A stretch of DNA of 55,168 bases from Chara braunii (GCA_003427395.1 BFEA01000383.1:646746-701913), one strand, 5' to 3'; numbered from the stretch's first letter, positions 1 through 11,266 are shown. The notes: generated by a model from the sequence alone, not told the origin. Translations and numbers: made by a program.

Positions 1-385
1 TTCCCGCTTCCTTCCTTCCCTCGGCACTTTCCCCCCTCCACTACCCAGTATCCCTCTCCTCACCAATCCTCCAATAAGCTCCTACGCCCCTTTGAGCCCA
101 GGATCAGTCTCGAATTATGCAAACAACCCGTCACCTCCCTTCGCTTACCACCGGTTTTGTCTCCCGCCGGTGACTTCCCGCTCGATTTTCGGATCCCATC
201 CTTTTTTTTTTTTTTTTTTTTCCTTCGACACCGCGCTTTCGAACTTTTCCTTCTTCCCGCTTCCATTCCTCCATCGGCGCTTTTCCCTCTCCACTACCCC
301 TCATCCCTCTCCTTACTAACCCGCCAATAGGCTCTTCACCTCCTTCGATCATAGGATCGGTCTCAGACAACATTTCGCAGGTGAC
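1..385. repeat. Imperfect ~250-bp tandem duplication with poly(T)
   Basis: Bases 1-130 and about 250-380 are clearly related: both hold the same ordered words (CTTCCCGCTTCC, CTCCACTACCC, CCCTCTCCT, CCAATA, GGATC, TCTC). The copies are separated by a 20-base T run (202-221). The strand is C/T rich, and the reading frames seen here are by-products of that composition. The family is not recognised. Confidence 0.7.
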
Positions 386-1602
386 TCGTTGCCTCCCCGG
401 CGTACCTCAGTTTTTTGCCTTGCTATCTGGAGGCGGTTATCAAGAAAATTTGAGGCGCGTGCGCTCCGCACAACCGTCCTCCCTTCTCAGCTCGAGAGCC
501 CTACCTCATCGACGTTTTGGTTTCCGCGTTCTGACACCGGGACTACTCCTGGCAGCTTCTTTCCCAGCTTCTACCGCTCCTGGCTTTATACTCCCTCTCC
601 CTCTCATTTAAGCATGTCAGTCGTGATCGCTCCTCTTTTCTTTAACAGCCGTCCGAACGGTCCGACTTCCTCCCTTTTGTGCCAATACAAGCCTCGCCTT
701 CCGTCGTTCTTTCGAGCTCATCCCCGACATGCCCACTTGCAGATCTCCCAAAACTGCGCTATGGCATCTGTCATTGTCCTAAAGGTATTCCCTTGCCACG
801 ACACCCAACACTTTTTCGTCACCTAGTCCCAGTGGTACCGCTCTCGGCGTTGTGCTGCTTGGAGCAATTCGGCAGCCCTTTGCAGGTCCCCTTCATTCAT
901 TCGTCCGGCTCAAGGTCGGCCACCTCCCCTTCGAATACTTGCCTTGGGTCCGGAAACTCCGATCTTTCAGGATCCGGCAGAGTTCGATGGTCGTGTATCT
1001 CTTCACGTCTCCTTTCCTCACGGCCCCATAAGTACCAGGCTTTGTAGGACGCGACCGACGCAGTCCGACCACTGCCTGCTTTCAAATCCTGCCCCACATT
1101 CCACTACTGTCCTCAAAACTTTTTTTTCTTAAACCCGTGCGACCCCGCCTGAGGCTGAGCATCGCGGGTCCTCACTGGCGATGTGCTTACTCACTGGTAG
1201 CTCACAGATGACCCCTGCTCGTGGCCATCGCCTGCTCCTGCCCCGTGCAGTCTCCATACAAACATCACGACTCGCCGCAGGCCCCAAAAGTCGAGCTGCG
1301 CGGGACCTAAGTAATTCGACGGTCTACCGTGGTCAACCTGGAGCCTCTACAGGCTCGCCCCAAAGTCTGACGGCAATCCTCGAATCCTGATCCGCGCGAG
1401 CCTGCTTGCGACCAGAGTTCGACCCGCCTCTCCGGTTCATCGAAGGGTTAGCACGAAGATCCAGTCATCCAGAATAATTCATAAGGCATTTATTCATACG
1501 CACGCATACATCAATCCCAGTCAAAACAGTGAAAAGAAATAAAAAACATTGTTTATCTCAGAAAAAGAAAGGCCATCGGCCGGTAGGTGGCTCTGCCCGA
1601 CA
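386..1602. other. Unclassified pyrimidine-rich sequence, no gene seen
   Basis: No domain, RNA gene or clear repeat could be recognised. The plus-strand frames (the longest runs 389-826) are low in complexity and overlap each other in several phases, so I do not call them. The end of the block (CTCTGCCCGACA just before 1603) resembles the end of the 14193-19333 block (TCTGCCCCGACA). Both adjoin the satellite at the same place in its monomer, so this may be the end of a related inserted element. Confidence 0.4.
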
Positions 1603-4600
1603 GCGGAACGACCCCTCGTTTTAGGGGTACGAAAATTATTTTGAGAGTCCGACTCCCCTAATAGGGCGGTTTGAATCGATTTAGGGTCTGAATGATTATT
1701 TGAGGAGGGGTGACACACCGCTTTAAGGGTTTAAAGATCTTTTTTTGGTTCGGAGTGTGACATAAGGGTCGTAGAAATAAGTTTTGGGGGTACGCACTAT
1801 TAGTTGGGGGTATGACTCACGTTAGTAAGGGTATAGAAACTATTTAGGGAGTGGGAGTGAGAATAAGGAGGGATATAATTTAATTTTGTCGTCTGAACAA
1901 TGTAATGGCGATGCGACCCCCGACTTTACGGGTACCAAAATTATTTTAATGGTCTGACTCCCCCTTAAGGCGCGCTTAAATCGATTTGGGGTGTGAACGA
2001 TCATTTGGGGGGGTACAACCGACCGCTTGAAGGGTTTAGTAATCTTTTTGGGGATGGAAGCTCAACGTAAGAGGGGTAGAAACTAGTTTTGGGGATACGC
2101 ACTATTAGCTGGAGATATGACTCACCTATGTAAGGAGTACATAAACTATTTTGGGATTGGGAGTGAAAATAAGGAGGGGTATAATTCAATTTTGTTGTCT
2201 AAACGATGTAAGGCGAGTACGACCCTTTGCTTTAGGGGTACGGAAATAATTTTTGAGGTCCGATTCCCCCTTAAAAAGGGCTTAAATCGATTTGGGGTCT
2301 TAACGATTATTCTGGAGGCAGATGATCGACCGGTATAAGGTTACGTTATTTTTTTTGAAAGTCGGAGTGTGACGTAAGGTGGGTAAAAACAAGTTTTGGG
2401 GGTACACACTGTTAGTTGTGGGAATGACTCACTTCTGTAAGGGTATAGAAACTGTTTTGGGAGTGCGAGTGAGAATAAGGAGGGGTATAATTTGATTGTT
2501 TTGCCCAAACGATGTAGGGGAGTACAACCCCCTGCTTTAGGTGTACGAAATTTATTTTTGGGGTCCTACTCTCCCTTAGGGCGGACTTAAATCGATTTGG
2601 GATCAGATCGATTATTTGGGGGGGGTTTACCGACCGCCTTAAGGGTTCATTAATTGTTTTGGAGGTCAGACTGTGACGTAAGGTGGGTAGAAAGTAATTT
2701 TGGGGGTACGCTTTGTTTGTTGGGGGGTATGACTCACCTTTGTAAGGGTACAGAAACTATTTTGGGATTGCGAGTGGGGATAAGGAGTGGTGTAATTTAA
2801 TTTTGTTGTCCCGAACGATGTAGGGTGGAAACGACCCCCCACCCACGCTTTAGGGAACAAAAATTATTTTGGGCGTCCGACTCCCCCTTAAGGCGGGATG
2901 AAATCGATTAGGGGTCTGACCGACTACTTTAAGGGTACGTTAATTTTTTGGGGATCGAAGTGTAGCGTAAGGGGGGTAGAAACTAGTTTTAGGGATACGA
3001 ACTGTCACTTGGGAATATGACTCAACTCTGTGTGGGTACATAAACTATTTTGGGAATGAGAGTGAGAATAAGAAGAGGTATGATTTAATTTTGTTGTCTA
3101 AACGATGTAGGGGGTTACGACCCCCCGCTTTACGGGTACGAAAATTATTTTTAGGGTCCCACCCCCCCTTAGGGCGGGCTTAAATCGATTTGGGGTCTTA
3201 ACGATTATTTGCGGGGGTTAACCAACCGGCTTAAGGATTTCGTAATTTTTTTGGAGGTCGGAGTGTGATGTAAAAGAGGTAGAAACCATTTTTGGGAGTA
3301 CGCATTAGTTCGGGGTATGACTCACCCACTGTAAGGGTACATTAACTATTTAGGGATTGCGAGTGAGAATAAGGAGGGGTATAATTTAATTTTGTTGTCC
3401 TGAACGATGTACGGGGGGTACAACCCCCCGCCCCCGCTTTAGGGGTAAGAAAATGTTTTTGGGCGCCGGACTCCTCTTAAAGCGGGATAAAATTGACAAG
3501 GGGTCTGAACGATTATTTGGGGCGTGTGACCGACCTCTTTAAGGGTATGCTTATTTTTTGGGGGCTTAGAGTGTGACGTAATGGGGGTAGAATCTAGTTT
3601 TGGGAGCACGCAATATTAGTTGGGGGTAAGACTCACCTATGTGAGGGTATATAAATTATTTAAACGTACGATTGAAAATAAGAACGGGTATGATTTAATT
3701 TTGTTGTTCGGATAATGTAGAGGGGGTACGAACCCCCACTTTAAGGGTACAAAAATTATTTTGGGGGTCCGACTCCCCCTAACGCAGGCATAATCGATTT
3801 GGGGTATGAACGATCATTTGGGGGGGGTGACCGACCGTTTTAAGTGTTTCGTAATTTTTTTGTGGGTCGGAGTGTGACGTAAGGGGGGTAGAAAAACTAG
3901 TTTTACGGATACGCAATCTTAGTTGGGGGTATGACTCACCTTTGTGTGGATACAAAAACTATTTTGGGAGTGGGAGTGGGAACAAGATGTGGTGTAATTA
4001 CTTTCTCTGTCCGAACGATGTAGAGGGGAAACGACCTCTCGCTTTAGAGGTATGAAAATTATTTTGGGGATCCTACTCCCTCTAAAGGCGGGCATAAATA
4101 GATACGGGGTATGAACGATTATTTGGGGGGTGTTGACCAACCGCTGTAACGGTTCAATTATTGTTTTTGGTGGTTAGAATTTGACGTGAGGGGGGCACAA
4201 GCTAGATTTGGGAATACGCAATGTTAGTTGGGGTTATGACTTACCTTTGTGAGGGTAAAAGAACGATTTCGGAAGTGAGACTCGGAATAAGAAAGGGTAT
4301 AATTCAATTTTGTTGTCCGAACGATGTAAGGGGCGAACGGTCCCTCATTTTAAGGGTATGAAAATTATTTGAAGGGTCCGACTCCCCGTTAAGGCAGGTT
4401 TAAATCGATTTGGGGTCTGAACTATTATTTGGGGGGGGGTTGACACACCGCTTTAAGAGTTGAGTGATTTTTTTTGGGTTCGGAGTGTGACGTAAGAGGT
4501 GTGGAAACTAGTTTTTGGGATACGCATTGTTAGTTGGGGGTATGACTCAGTTCAGTAAGGGTACATAAACTATTTAGGAAATGGGGGTGGGAATAAGGAG

Positions 4601-5180
4601 GGATATAATTTAATTTTGTTGTCCGAACAATATAACGACGGTGCGCCCCCCCGCTTTAGGGGTACCAAAATTATTTTGGGGGTCCGACTCCCCCTTAAGA
4701 CGGGCTTAAATCGATTTAGGGTCTGAACGATTATTTGGGTGGGTGTGACCGACTGCTTTAAGGGTTCAGTGATGTTTTTGGGGGTCGCCATTTAACGTAA
4801 GAGGTGTAAAAACTAGTTTTGGGGGTATGCACTTTTAGTTCGGATATGAATCACGTATGTAAGTGTACAAAAACTGTTTTAGGATCGCGAGTGAAACTAA
4901 GGATGGGTATAATTTAATTTGTTGTCCGAATGATGTAAGGCGGGTATGACCCTCCGCTTTAGGGGTGTCAAAATAATTTTGGGGGTCCGACTCCCCCTTA
5001 ACACGGGCTTAAATCGATTTGAGGTCTTAACGATTATTTGGGAGCAGAGTGATTTACCGCTATAAGGGTACGACAATTTTTTTGGGAGTCGGAGTGTGGC
5101 GTAAAGGGGGTAGAAACTAGTTTTGGGGGTACGCACTGTTGGTTGTGGGAATGACTCACATTTGTAAGGGTACAAGAACT
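1603..5180. repeat. Satellite array A, ~303-bp monomer with 9-unit higher-order repeat
   Basis: About 11.7 tandem monomers. Landmarks such as GGGGTACGCACTRTTAG recur near 1783, 2090, 2397, 2702, 2993, 3297, 3605, 3905, 4210 and 4514. Variant monomers recur nine units apart: TGACACACCGCTTTAAG lies at 1711 and 4441 (2,730 bp), and GTTRGTTGTGGGAATGAC at 2411 and 5138 (2,727 bp). The plus strand is strongly G/T rich, with many G runs. Each unit has a G-run/TACGA/C-run palindrome and several degenerate copies of a GTAC..AAACTATTTTGGG motif. Minus-strand reading frames here are satellite by-products. Confidence 0.93.
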
Positions 5181-5752
5181 ATGGATATGGATGGAAAATG
5201 CACACAGAAGATGTACACACGTCACCAAGTAGTAAAAAAAAACACTCAATGGCAAGATTAATGAGTATAGAAACGCCAAGTGAGTCCCACCAGTCGTGCC
5301 GTCAAACCCAATGAATCCACCTTCTCCCCACCGAATTGCCGCAGGATAAACACCATTTGGTGTTGTCCTGTGGGCCGTGGCCGACCCGAGAGGTCGAGTC
5401 AATTCCCATCAATCTATTTATACTCGGCATGGCTGAAAAGTCAGAACTACAACTACCTCTGAGCAAGCAATTCCGCAAGCAAAAGTCCTACCCCTAAGAA
5501 AAAAACAACAAACGTATCCGGTAACCCCAAGAACGAAGCTCCTGGGTACGAGGTCCGTGAGGCCTGCTCGAGCAAGGCCCCAAGCAGGACAAATGAGAGA
5601 CCCCAAATCCACATGCTAAACAAGTCCGAGCAAGCAGGTTCGAAGCCTAAAAAAGCTCACAGCGACTGAAAAAACATCTCGAAAACGCAGGTTCACTGTT
5701 CCAAAAACCCGCTAAGTAAGTACGAAACTAAACAAGGCTAATAGTGACTGAA
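5181..5752 (-). repeat. Left terminal direct repeat (3' copy)
   Basis: This stretch is collinear with 10003-10620 over nearly its whole length, with roughly 90% agreement by eye. Shared words include GGATATGGATGGAAAATGC, CACTCAATGGCAAGATTAAT, CTATTTATACTCGGCATGG and CAAGGCTAAYAGTGACTGAA. The copies share their outer boundary where the satellite begins. In the left copy AATATTCACAAAGG follows GTGACTGAA and leads inward, whereas the right copy ends at GTGACTGAA, so the repeat is about 570 bp. Confidence 0.85.
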
Positions 5753-6125
5753 AATATTCACAAAGGGAAGGTCGACTGTTCAAGGCCAGCCAAACTTTCC
5801 GAAAACAAATGCAAGTACTAAAAAACTAAAACAAAAGACCGCAAAAGGTTAACAAAAGACAAGACCACTGTTCAAAATCTCCCAAGATATATACCCTGTT
5901 CATATCATCAAATTACCAAATGACATGTCGTGAGTACCATCTCCGTCAGTCAAAACACACCAGATACGACAATACACGAACACGACAGGAAGGAAAGGAT
6001 ACGCTCAATCCTAAAATCAACTAATACAGAAGGTTGACAGTTTGTCTCCAAATGGCATCGCACTTGACAGAGAAGCGTTTGAGAACCTGCTTAAAAAACA
6101 GGTCACGAAAATCCTTCAATAACAA
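5753..6125 (-). other. Non-coding 3' region of the Penelope-like element
   Basis: A-rich plus strand between the terminal repeat and the end of the RT reading frame. It contains two loosely related GACTGTTC-containing segments (near 5770 and 5868). No gene is seen. It is probably the 3' untranslated region of the element. Confidence 0.45.
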
Positions 6126-7953
6126 CTATCTCCTTAGCGATCGCACCCGATTGGGAATCTCACATTTGATAAATGTGTTCTGGTCTATTATGTGTAGATA
6201 ACCGCCGATGATCGCACTTTTTTGCCTTTTACATCCCCACGAGAAATAGGATTGTCCATTTTGCACACTCAAGCGATCAGATGTCCACATACAGTCGTCA
6301 TTCCTGGAGACTTGCACACATCCTATATATGGGTATGTCTGTGAAACGCGAACCTGACAACCGAGGAAATCCAGTACACCAGAGCCATCGTCCGTGCGCT
6401 TCAACAAGAGGTTACTGGGGTAACATTCCTCAAAGTCTTGCAAAATAGTGTGATCGTTACCATGACGAGAAGAGATGACCAACAATACATCATCAATCAG
6501 TCTGGATGCAAAAATGCAACGCATACTGCAAGTGAATCGGTATTTCGCAAAGGCACACAAAATGCAAGCAAGGGGAGGGTTAGTACTCTTTCCCATGGGA
6601 ATGCCCAATTCCTGTTTCAACAAAACACCTGTAGCGTGAAAATAGGTGTGGTTCAGCTCAAGGTTCACAAAGGATCGAACATCATCCAAGGACAGTTTCC
6701 TCCAATGATCGCCACCGGTGGTCAGACCAAAGCTAGCCCCCTTTCCTCATGAGTTAACACGTACAAAATTGTGCTCAGCTTCGATGTGATAGCTGATGAG
6801 CCAATCAATGGCGCGGCGGCTGTCAGCATGCGGGAGTTTGCTAAACATATCCTTGATGTCAAAGGAATAAGAGGTGATAGTCCGGTCAGTGCCTGAACGG
6901 AGAAATCTACGATTGGCAGAGTCCAAACGTTTGGTCAGCAAAGATACTGCTGGTAAATTGAAATGCTATCGTTTGGGGACCGGGGTCAAAAAAAAATTGA
7001 GAGCTTTAGCTACAGTCCGCCCAGTGTTGAATCAAAGGTTCATCGAACGACCGACAAATCGGACGAAAACGACCCAGATCCTTGTGTTTAGGCAAAATAT
7101 AAGCAGACCCGAACTTCCCTTTTCTGTCCCAACGAGAGAAATTATACAAGCCAGCAGTGACGACATCCTCCTTAAGCTCGCGCAATACGAGGCTATCAGG
7201 GCAACTCATAATACGATAGCCTGGATTAAGCACAAAAATGCTCATCATGGCGTCGTAGTATACCTTGGGGCACATAACAACTGTTTCCCCAGGGTTACGG
7301 TCCACAACCGTAAGCACCAGACCATCAAACCTTCGTTTGATGTCCAAAACAACGTCCATCTGTAGGCAACGAGCATTATCAATAGCTGTAGAAAAACAAC
7401 TGACCAGAACACCGTTACTCAGATACGGTGGGGTATCCTCGCAGTTGATCCAGTTGGAAAAACCAGAACGAAGCTCATCACGAAAGGAAGGTAGCCGATC
7501 GCGAATACGTGCACAGGGCACGTTCTTAGCGTTACTTAGCAGGGGATGAATCCCTTCGAGTTCGTTAAGTCTGAACAAGACATGGTCAGATGAGCGCGGG
7601 AGATCCAGGCCCATACAAGTATAAGTCAGCACAGGGCGTGTCCACAGACTACGCATGTTGTGCAAAATATCGCCAATAGTTGGGTTCTTCGTTCCAACTA
7701 TCCGAACTTTTCTCCTGGCTCTATACAGAAAACACAAAGGTAAGTTCAAATGCATTAAAGCATCGTTCACGATTTTTCGAACCTCGGCAATAATAATACG
7801 ATCGTCAAAACGTATGCGGAAGATCAGATCAGCACTAAGGCTTAAACCAAAACGACTCCGAAAAACACGTGATATCAATCGTCGCAGGTACTTCCGAGTG
7901 GATTTTCTCGAAAAATCCTTGATCACGCGATAGATACATAGACAAGACCGCAT
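6126..7953 (-). pseudogene. Reverse transcriptase, Penelope-like type, two frameshifts
   Basis: Three overlapping minus frames (7953-7006, 6941-6747, and 6745 to 6126) read as one protein. In order they show: an N-terminal domain; KHKDLGRFRPICRSF, an RT motif with the RPI signature; SFDIKDMFSKLPH, holding the first catalytic Asp; GIPMGKSTNPPLACILC, the fingers/palm motif; RLIDDVLLV, the catalytic double-Asp motif (I-D-D rather than Y-V-D-D); and LDFLGCQVRV, the thumb motif. The order and wording resemble Penelope/TERT-like reverse transcriptases more than LTR or LINE enzymes. Frame breaks near 7000 and 6745 make this copy non-functional. The start ATG at 7953 is the first in frame, but in an intact copy this domain may be fused to the nuclease upstream. 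Alternative: another non-LTR RT lineage. Confidence 0.65.
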
Positions 7954-8244
7954 GCTCCAATTGCTAATAACAAAAATCTGACGAGGATTACGAAGAATCT
8001 AAATCAAAATCTTCTTCAGATACCCACATCTAGGTGACCATTTACACACATGCAGAACAAAAAAACAACCACTTGATTGCAGAGCCGTCTTGCAATCTTT
8101 GAGACAAGCAGTACCAGATTCAGAAATGATGTTGGTTTCCCCGAAAGTTTTAACCAACCTCCTCCATCTGGATTGCCACAAATTACCCTCCTGAGTGCAA
8201 AAGTCCACACCCCCATTCCCTGATTTCAGGATATCATCGAGAAA

Positions 8245-8547
8245 CTAAAAAAAGTCAATGCGCCAATTGGTTGTCGAAGTAATCCTGAAACGAATAGGTT
8301 TCCATGTGTGATTATTACCAACGTTCCCGTGATTCCTTGCTCTTTCCTTCTCACCGGCTTTGTTCTTACTCAGGATGTTGCCCCGCTTAATACAACCTGC
8401 TGTATTAAGAAAAGGTGACCAAAGCTTGACATACGTTTGTTCAAGCTTCGTCAAGTCGCTGCCACCAAGAACATTAATAGGTAATAACAAGTAGTTGCCT
8501 ATCCCAAAGCTAGCAAACCAACAATGGAAGTGCGATTGCGTAGGCAA
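8245..8547 (-). pseudogene. Possible GIY-YIG endonuclease remnant
   Basis: The minus frame contains a stretch ending LEQTYVKLWSPFLNTAG. This resembles the C-terminal half of GIY-YIG nucleases, where a catalytic Glu lies in an R/L-x-x-E helix followed by L-x-P-x-LN. The GIY and YIG tripeptides themselves are not visible, because the frame changes upstream. There is no ATG at the frame start (TTG). A further minus reading (8216-7999) links it to the RT but shows no known domain. Placement before the RT is what is known for permuted, endonuclease-first Penelope-like elements. The call rests on a short motif and context only. Confidence 0.38.
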
Positions 8548-8710
8548 TACGGATGACCTCCGTAGCTACCGCCACGGTACTGGGGAACATTACCTCGGTG
8601 CGATGGTCCGCTATATCAAATATAGCGTCGACTTTTCTATCATAGTGAATGCCCTCATCACGACAGATGCGTTGTAGCTCAGTAGCGTCCAGCTCCTTGA
8701 GTTCACGCAA
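8510..8710 (-). pseudogene. SAP-like DNA-binding motif
   Basis: The first 35 residues include LKELDATELQRICRDEGI followed by a lysine-containing second helix (YDRKVDAIFDIADH). This fits the two-helix SAP pattern: L..L...ELK..C...G+....K..L+..I. SAP motifs bind A/T-rich DNA. The frame follows the gag-like ORF after a short frameshifted gap (8777-8711) and precedes the nuclease-like remnant, so in an intact copy the pieces were probably one polyprotein. The residues after about 45 are hydrophobic and may be out of frame. Confidence 0.45.
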
Positions 8711-8777
8711 AACGCTATCTCGAAAACGAAGACGCTACAGGGAGCCCTTTGTCACAGGTGTCAAAGTCGACGTACTG

Positions 8778-9749
8778 TTACGCGTTGGAGTTTTGCGTCT
8801 GGACAACGGAGTAGCAATCTTTCGTCGAAGAAGGAGTGAGCCGTCCTCCAGCTTTCTTGGTCTTGGACCTAGTCAAACGTCCTGATAGTTTGACAGGTTT
8901 TAGGATACCACGTTTGGGTGTCCTCTTAGCAGGTAACTCCATCGGGGGGCTAGGTTCTTCAAAGACCGGCTCGGAACCTCTCTTCGTTTTTTCCGAAATC
9001 GCCAATCCCCGGGTCTTAGCACTGAGTTTTTGCGTGACACTGGTGTCACTGCTCTCACTTGCGCTGGACGAGAGCACGTCATCTTCCGATTGATAAGTAA
9101 CCTTCTTCTTTCCACGTTCAGCTCCAGCTGAAGGCACGGAGGCAACCACCTGATGCATACGATGGACCAAGCGATCTTCCAGCTCATTGACTTGCATAGC
9201 AAGTTGGATCTGCATATCCTTCTGCATCTCCATCCTTAACTCTTCTTCTTTTTGTCTCTCCTGCTTCTTCTTCAAAGTTTTCTTCTCCGTCGGAATGCAT
9301 TGTTCCTCCAGTCTGGCCTTCTCCTCTTCATCTTGACGCAACGCCTCCTCCTTTTTCAACTTTTTCTTCCTCTTAGCTTCCTTTTTCTCATGTTCCGCGG
9401 CATAGTGTTCCTCCATAACAGCGACGCTCTTGCCCAGCTTGGCTATGGTGCTCCTCATCTCTAGGTCCAAGTGAGGTACAGGTTCCTGTCTTCCAGCGTC
9501 ATATCGCCTCGATGAATAAGATCGCCTAGAATCCGACGAAGTTGATGGCCTCGCGTTCGAGAAACGCTTGCTTCGATTAGGGCACTGGTTAGCGTAGTGC
9601 CCAGTCTCCTGGCATGCAAAGCACGTTGGGGGCCGATACGGCCTCTGCTCCCCGTCGTCATTAGGGAGCTCTCTCTCCCTTCTGTCGCGGTCCCGGTCTC
9701 CTCTCTCACGATCCCGGTCACTCCGGTCTCGTTGATCTTGTGATGACAC
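8778..9749 (-). CDS. Gag-like protein: RD-rich N-terminus, CCHC knuckle, coiled coil
   Basis: A 323-codon open frame. The N-terminus is an Arg/Asp repeat tract (residues about 6-30), followed by one zinc knuckle, CFACQETGHYANQC (C-x2-C-x4-H-x4-C, near residue 43-56). Next come a Ser/Arg-rich stretch and a long Lys/Glu/Arg-rich predicted coiled coil (about 115-205). The tail is basic and Ser-rich, with acidic-serine patches. A retroelement gag would use such a layout to bind RNA and multimerise. The frame opens with GTG where related copies probably have ATG, so translation may be lost. It stops at 8778, just before the SAP-like motif in another frame. The protein family is remembered from charophyte predictions, not checked. 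Confidence 0.7.
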   Translation of the reverse strand: MSSQDQRDRSDRDRERGDRDRDRRERELPNDDGEQRPYRPPTCFACQETGHYANQCPNRSKRFSNARPSTSSDSRRSYSSRRYDAGRQEPVPHLDLEMRSTIAKLGKSVAVMEEHYAAEHEKKEAKRKKKLKKEEALRQDEEEKARLEEQCIPTEKKTLKKKQERQKEEELRMEMQKDMQIQLAMQVNELEDRLVHRMHQVVASVPSAGAERGKKKVTYQSEDDVLSSSASESSDTSVTQKLSAKTRGLAISEKTKRGSEPVFEEPSPPMELPAKRTPKRGILKPVKLSGRLTRSKTKKAGGRLTPSSTKDCYSVVQTQNSNA

Positions 9750-10002
9750 GGTGACGCAGCTTAATCAACGCCCAAGCCTCATAAACAAAACAACACCCAT
9801 CCAGGGTGATAGCGGCGGTGGCGTGGAGCGGTTTGTGGAAAGTCCTAAGTCGGAGAAGCCAACAAACTCCAAAGGTAATGCCAGTCAAAGTAACGAGTCT
9901 GGTAAACAATGAAAGATAAACGATGAAAGGTACTCGGCATCCGATACGTGCTCACTCCAGCCCGGTTAGCTTGTCTCCAGGTAAGTTCACACGCGCAATC
10001 CA
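9750..10002 (-). other. 5' untranslated segment of the Penelope-like element
   Basis: Sequence between the gag-like ORF and the right terminal repeat. No domain is visible. The frames at 9718-10057 are short and are not supported by any motif. Confidence 0.4.
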
Positions 10003-10620
10003 ATGGATATGGATGGAAAATGCACACAGAAGATGTACACACGTGTCTCTTATACACATCTAGATGTGTATAAGAGACAGGTCATAGAGGTACACAGGTC
10101 ACCTAGTAAAAAAAAAACACTCAATGGCAAGATTAATGAGTATAGAAACGCCAAGTAAGTCCCACCAGTTGTGTCGTCAAACCCAATGAATCCACCTTCT
10201 CCCCACTGAACTGCCGCAGGACAAACACCGTTTGATGTTGTCATGTGGCCGACCTGAGAGGTCGAGTCAATTCCCATCAGTCTATTTATACTCGGCATGG
10301 CCGAAAAGTAACAACTACAACTACCTCTGAGCAAGCAATTCCGCAAGCAAAAGTCCTACCTCTAAGAAAAAAACAACAAACGTATCTAGTAACCCCAAGA
10401 ACAAAGGTCCCGGGTACGAGGCCCGTGAGGCCTGCTCGAGCAAGGCCCCAAGCAGGACAAATGAGAGACCAAAAATCCGCATGCTAACCAAGTCCTAGCA
10501 AGCAGCTTCGAAGCCTAAAAAAGCTCATAGCGGCTGAAAAAACATCTCGAAAAGGCAGGTTCACTGTTCCAAAAACCCGCTAAGTAAGTACGAAACTAAA
10601 CAAGGCTAACAGTGACTGAA
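10003..10620 (-). repeat. Right terminal direct repeat (5' copy), interrupted by adapter
   Basis: This is collinear with 5181-5752. The match runs 10003-10043, is interrupted by the synthetic adapter (10044-10080) and 17 bases with no counterpart (10081-10097), then continues to 10620, where the satellite resumes with TTTGGGGATCTAC. Small differences from the left copy (a 6-base shortening near 10240 and scattered substitutions) show that the two copies have diverged. Confidence 0.85.
10044..10080. other. Tn5/Nextera mate-pair junction adapter (artefact)
   Basis: Two inverted Tn5 mosaic ends lie head to head. TGTCTCTTATACACATCT (10044-10061) is the 19-base mosaic end minus its first C, and AGATGTGTATAAGAGACAG (10062-10080) is a complete one. 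This is the structure of the Nextera mate-pair circularisation junction and is not genomic. The bases on its two sides were not necessarily adjacent in the genome. Confidence 0.96.
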
Positions 10621-11266
10621 TTTGGGGATCTACTCTCCCTTAGAGCGGGCTTAAATCGATTTGGGATAGCACCGATTATTTGGGGGGGGTAGACCGACTG
10701 CCATAAAAGTTCAGTAATTTTTTTGGAGGTCAGAGTGTGACGTGAGGGGGGTAGAAGCTAGTTTTGGGGGTACGCCTTGTTAGCAGGGGGTATGACTCAC
10801 CTTTGTAAAGGTACATAAACTAATTTGGGATTGCGAGTGGGAGTAAGGAGCGGTACAATTTAATTATTTTGTCCTGAACGATGGAGGGGGGGTACGACCC
10901 CCCACCCCCGCTTTAGGGTACAAAAATGATTTTGGCCGTCCGACTCCCCCTTAAGGCGGGATGAAATAAATTAGGGGTCTGACCGACCGTTTAAGGATAC
11001 GTTACTTTTTTGGGGGGTCAGAGTGTGACGTAAGGGGGATAGAAACTAAGTTTTGGGGGTACGAACTATCAGTTGGGGATATGAGTCACCTCTGTGAGGG
11101 TACATAAACTATTTTGGGAATGGGAATGAAAATAAGAAGGGGTATGATTTAATTTGGTTGTGTGAACGATGTAGAGGGGTTACGACCCCCCGCTTTAGGG
11201 GTACGAATTTTTTTTTTGGGGTCCCACTCCCCGTTAGGGCGGGCTTAAATCAATTTGGGGTCTTAA

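Larger units (their letters stand above)
5181..10620 (-). mobile_element. Penelope-like retroelement with terminal direct repeats
   Basis: A minus-strand element inserted in the satellite. Reading 5' to 3' on the minus strand it has a terminal repeat (10620-10003), a gag-like zinc-knuckle ORF (9749-8778), a SAP-like motif (8710-8510), a possible GIY-YIG nuclease remnant (8547-8245), a reverse transcriptase (7953-6126), and a second terminal repeat (5752-5181). Direct terminal repeats without an obvious LTR-type primer site, an RT with GIPMG and IDDV motifs, and a nuclease placed before the RT fit Penelope-like elements with an N-terminal endonuclease. That family assignment is inference. Frameshifts in the coding regions show that this copy is dead. 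The satellite register on the two sides suggests that about 100 bp of target was lost. Confidence 0.6.

Noticed and set aside
1521-5175. Minus-strand reading frames with recurring PKIIF.PLKR and similar words
   Set aside because: They are translations of the ~303-bp satellite, which is not a multiple of three overall and shows no codon-level conservation.
6438-7933. Plus-strand frames opposite the reverse transcriptase (for example 6874-7365)
   Set aside because: Shadows of the minus-strand RT, which has clear catalytic motifs.
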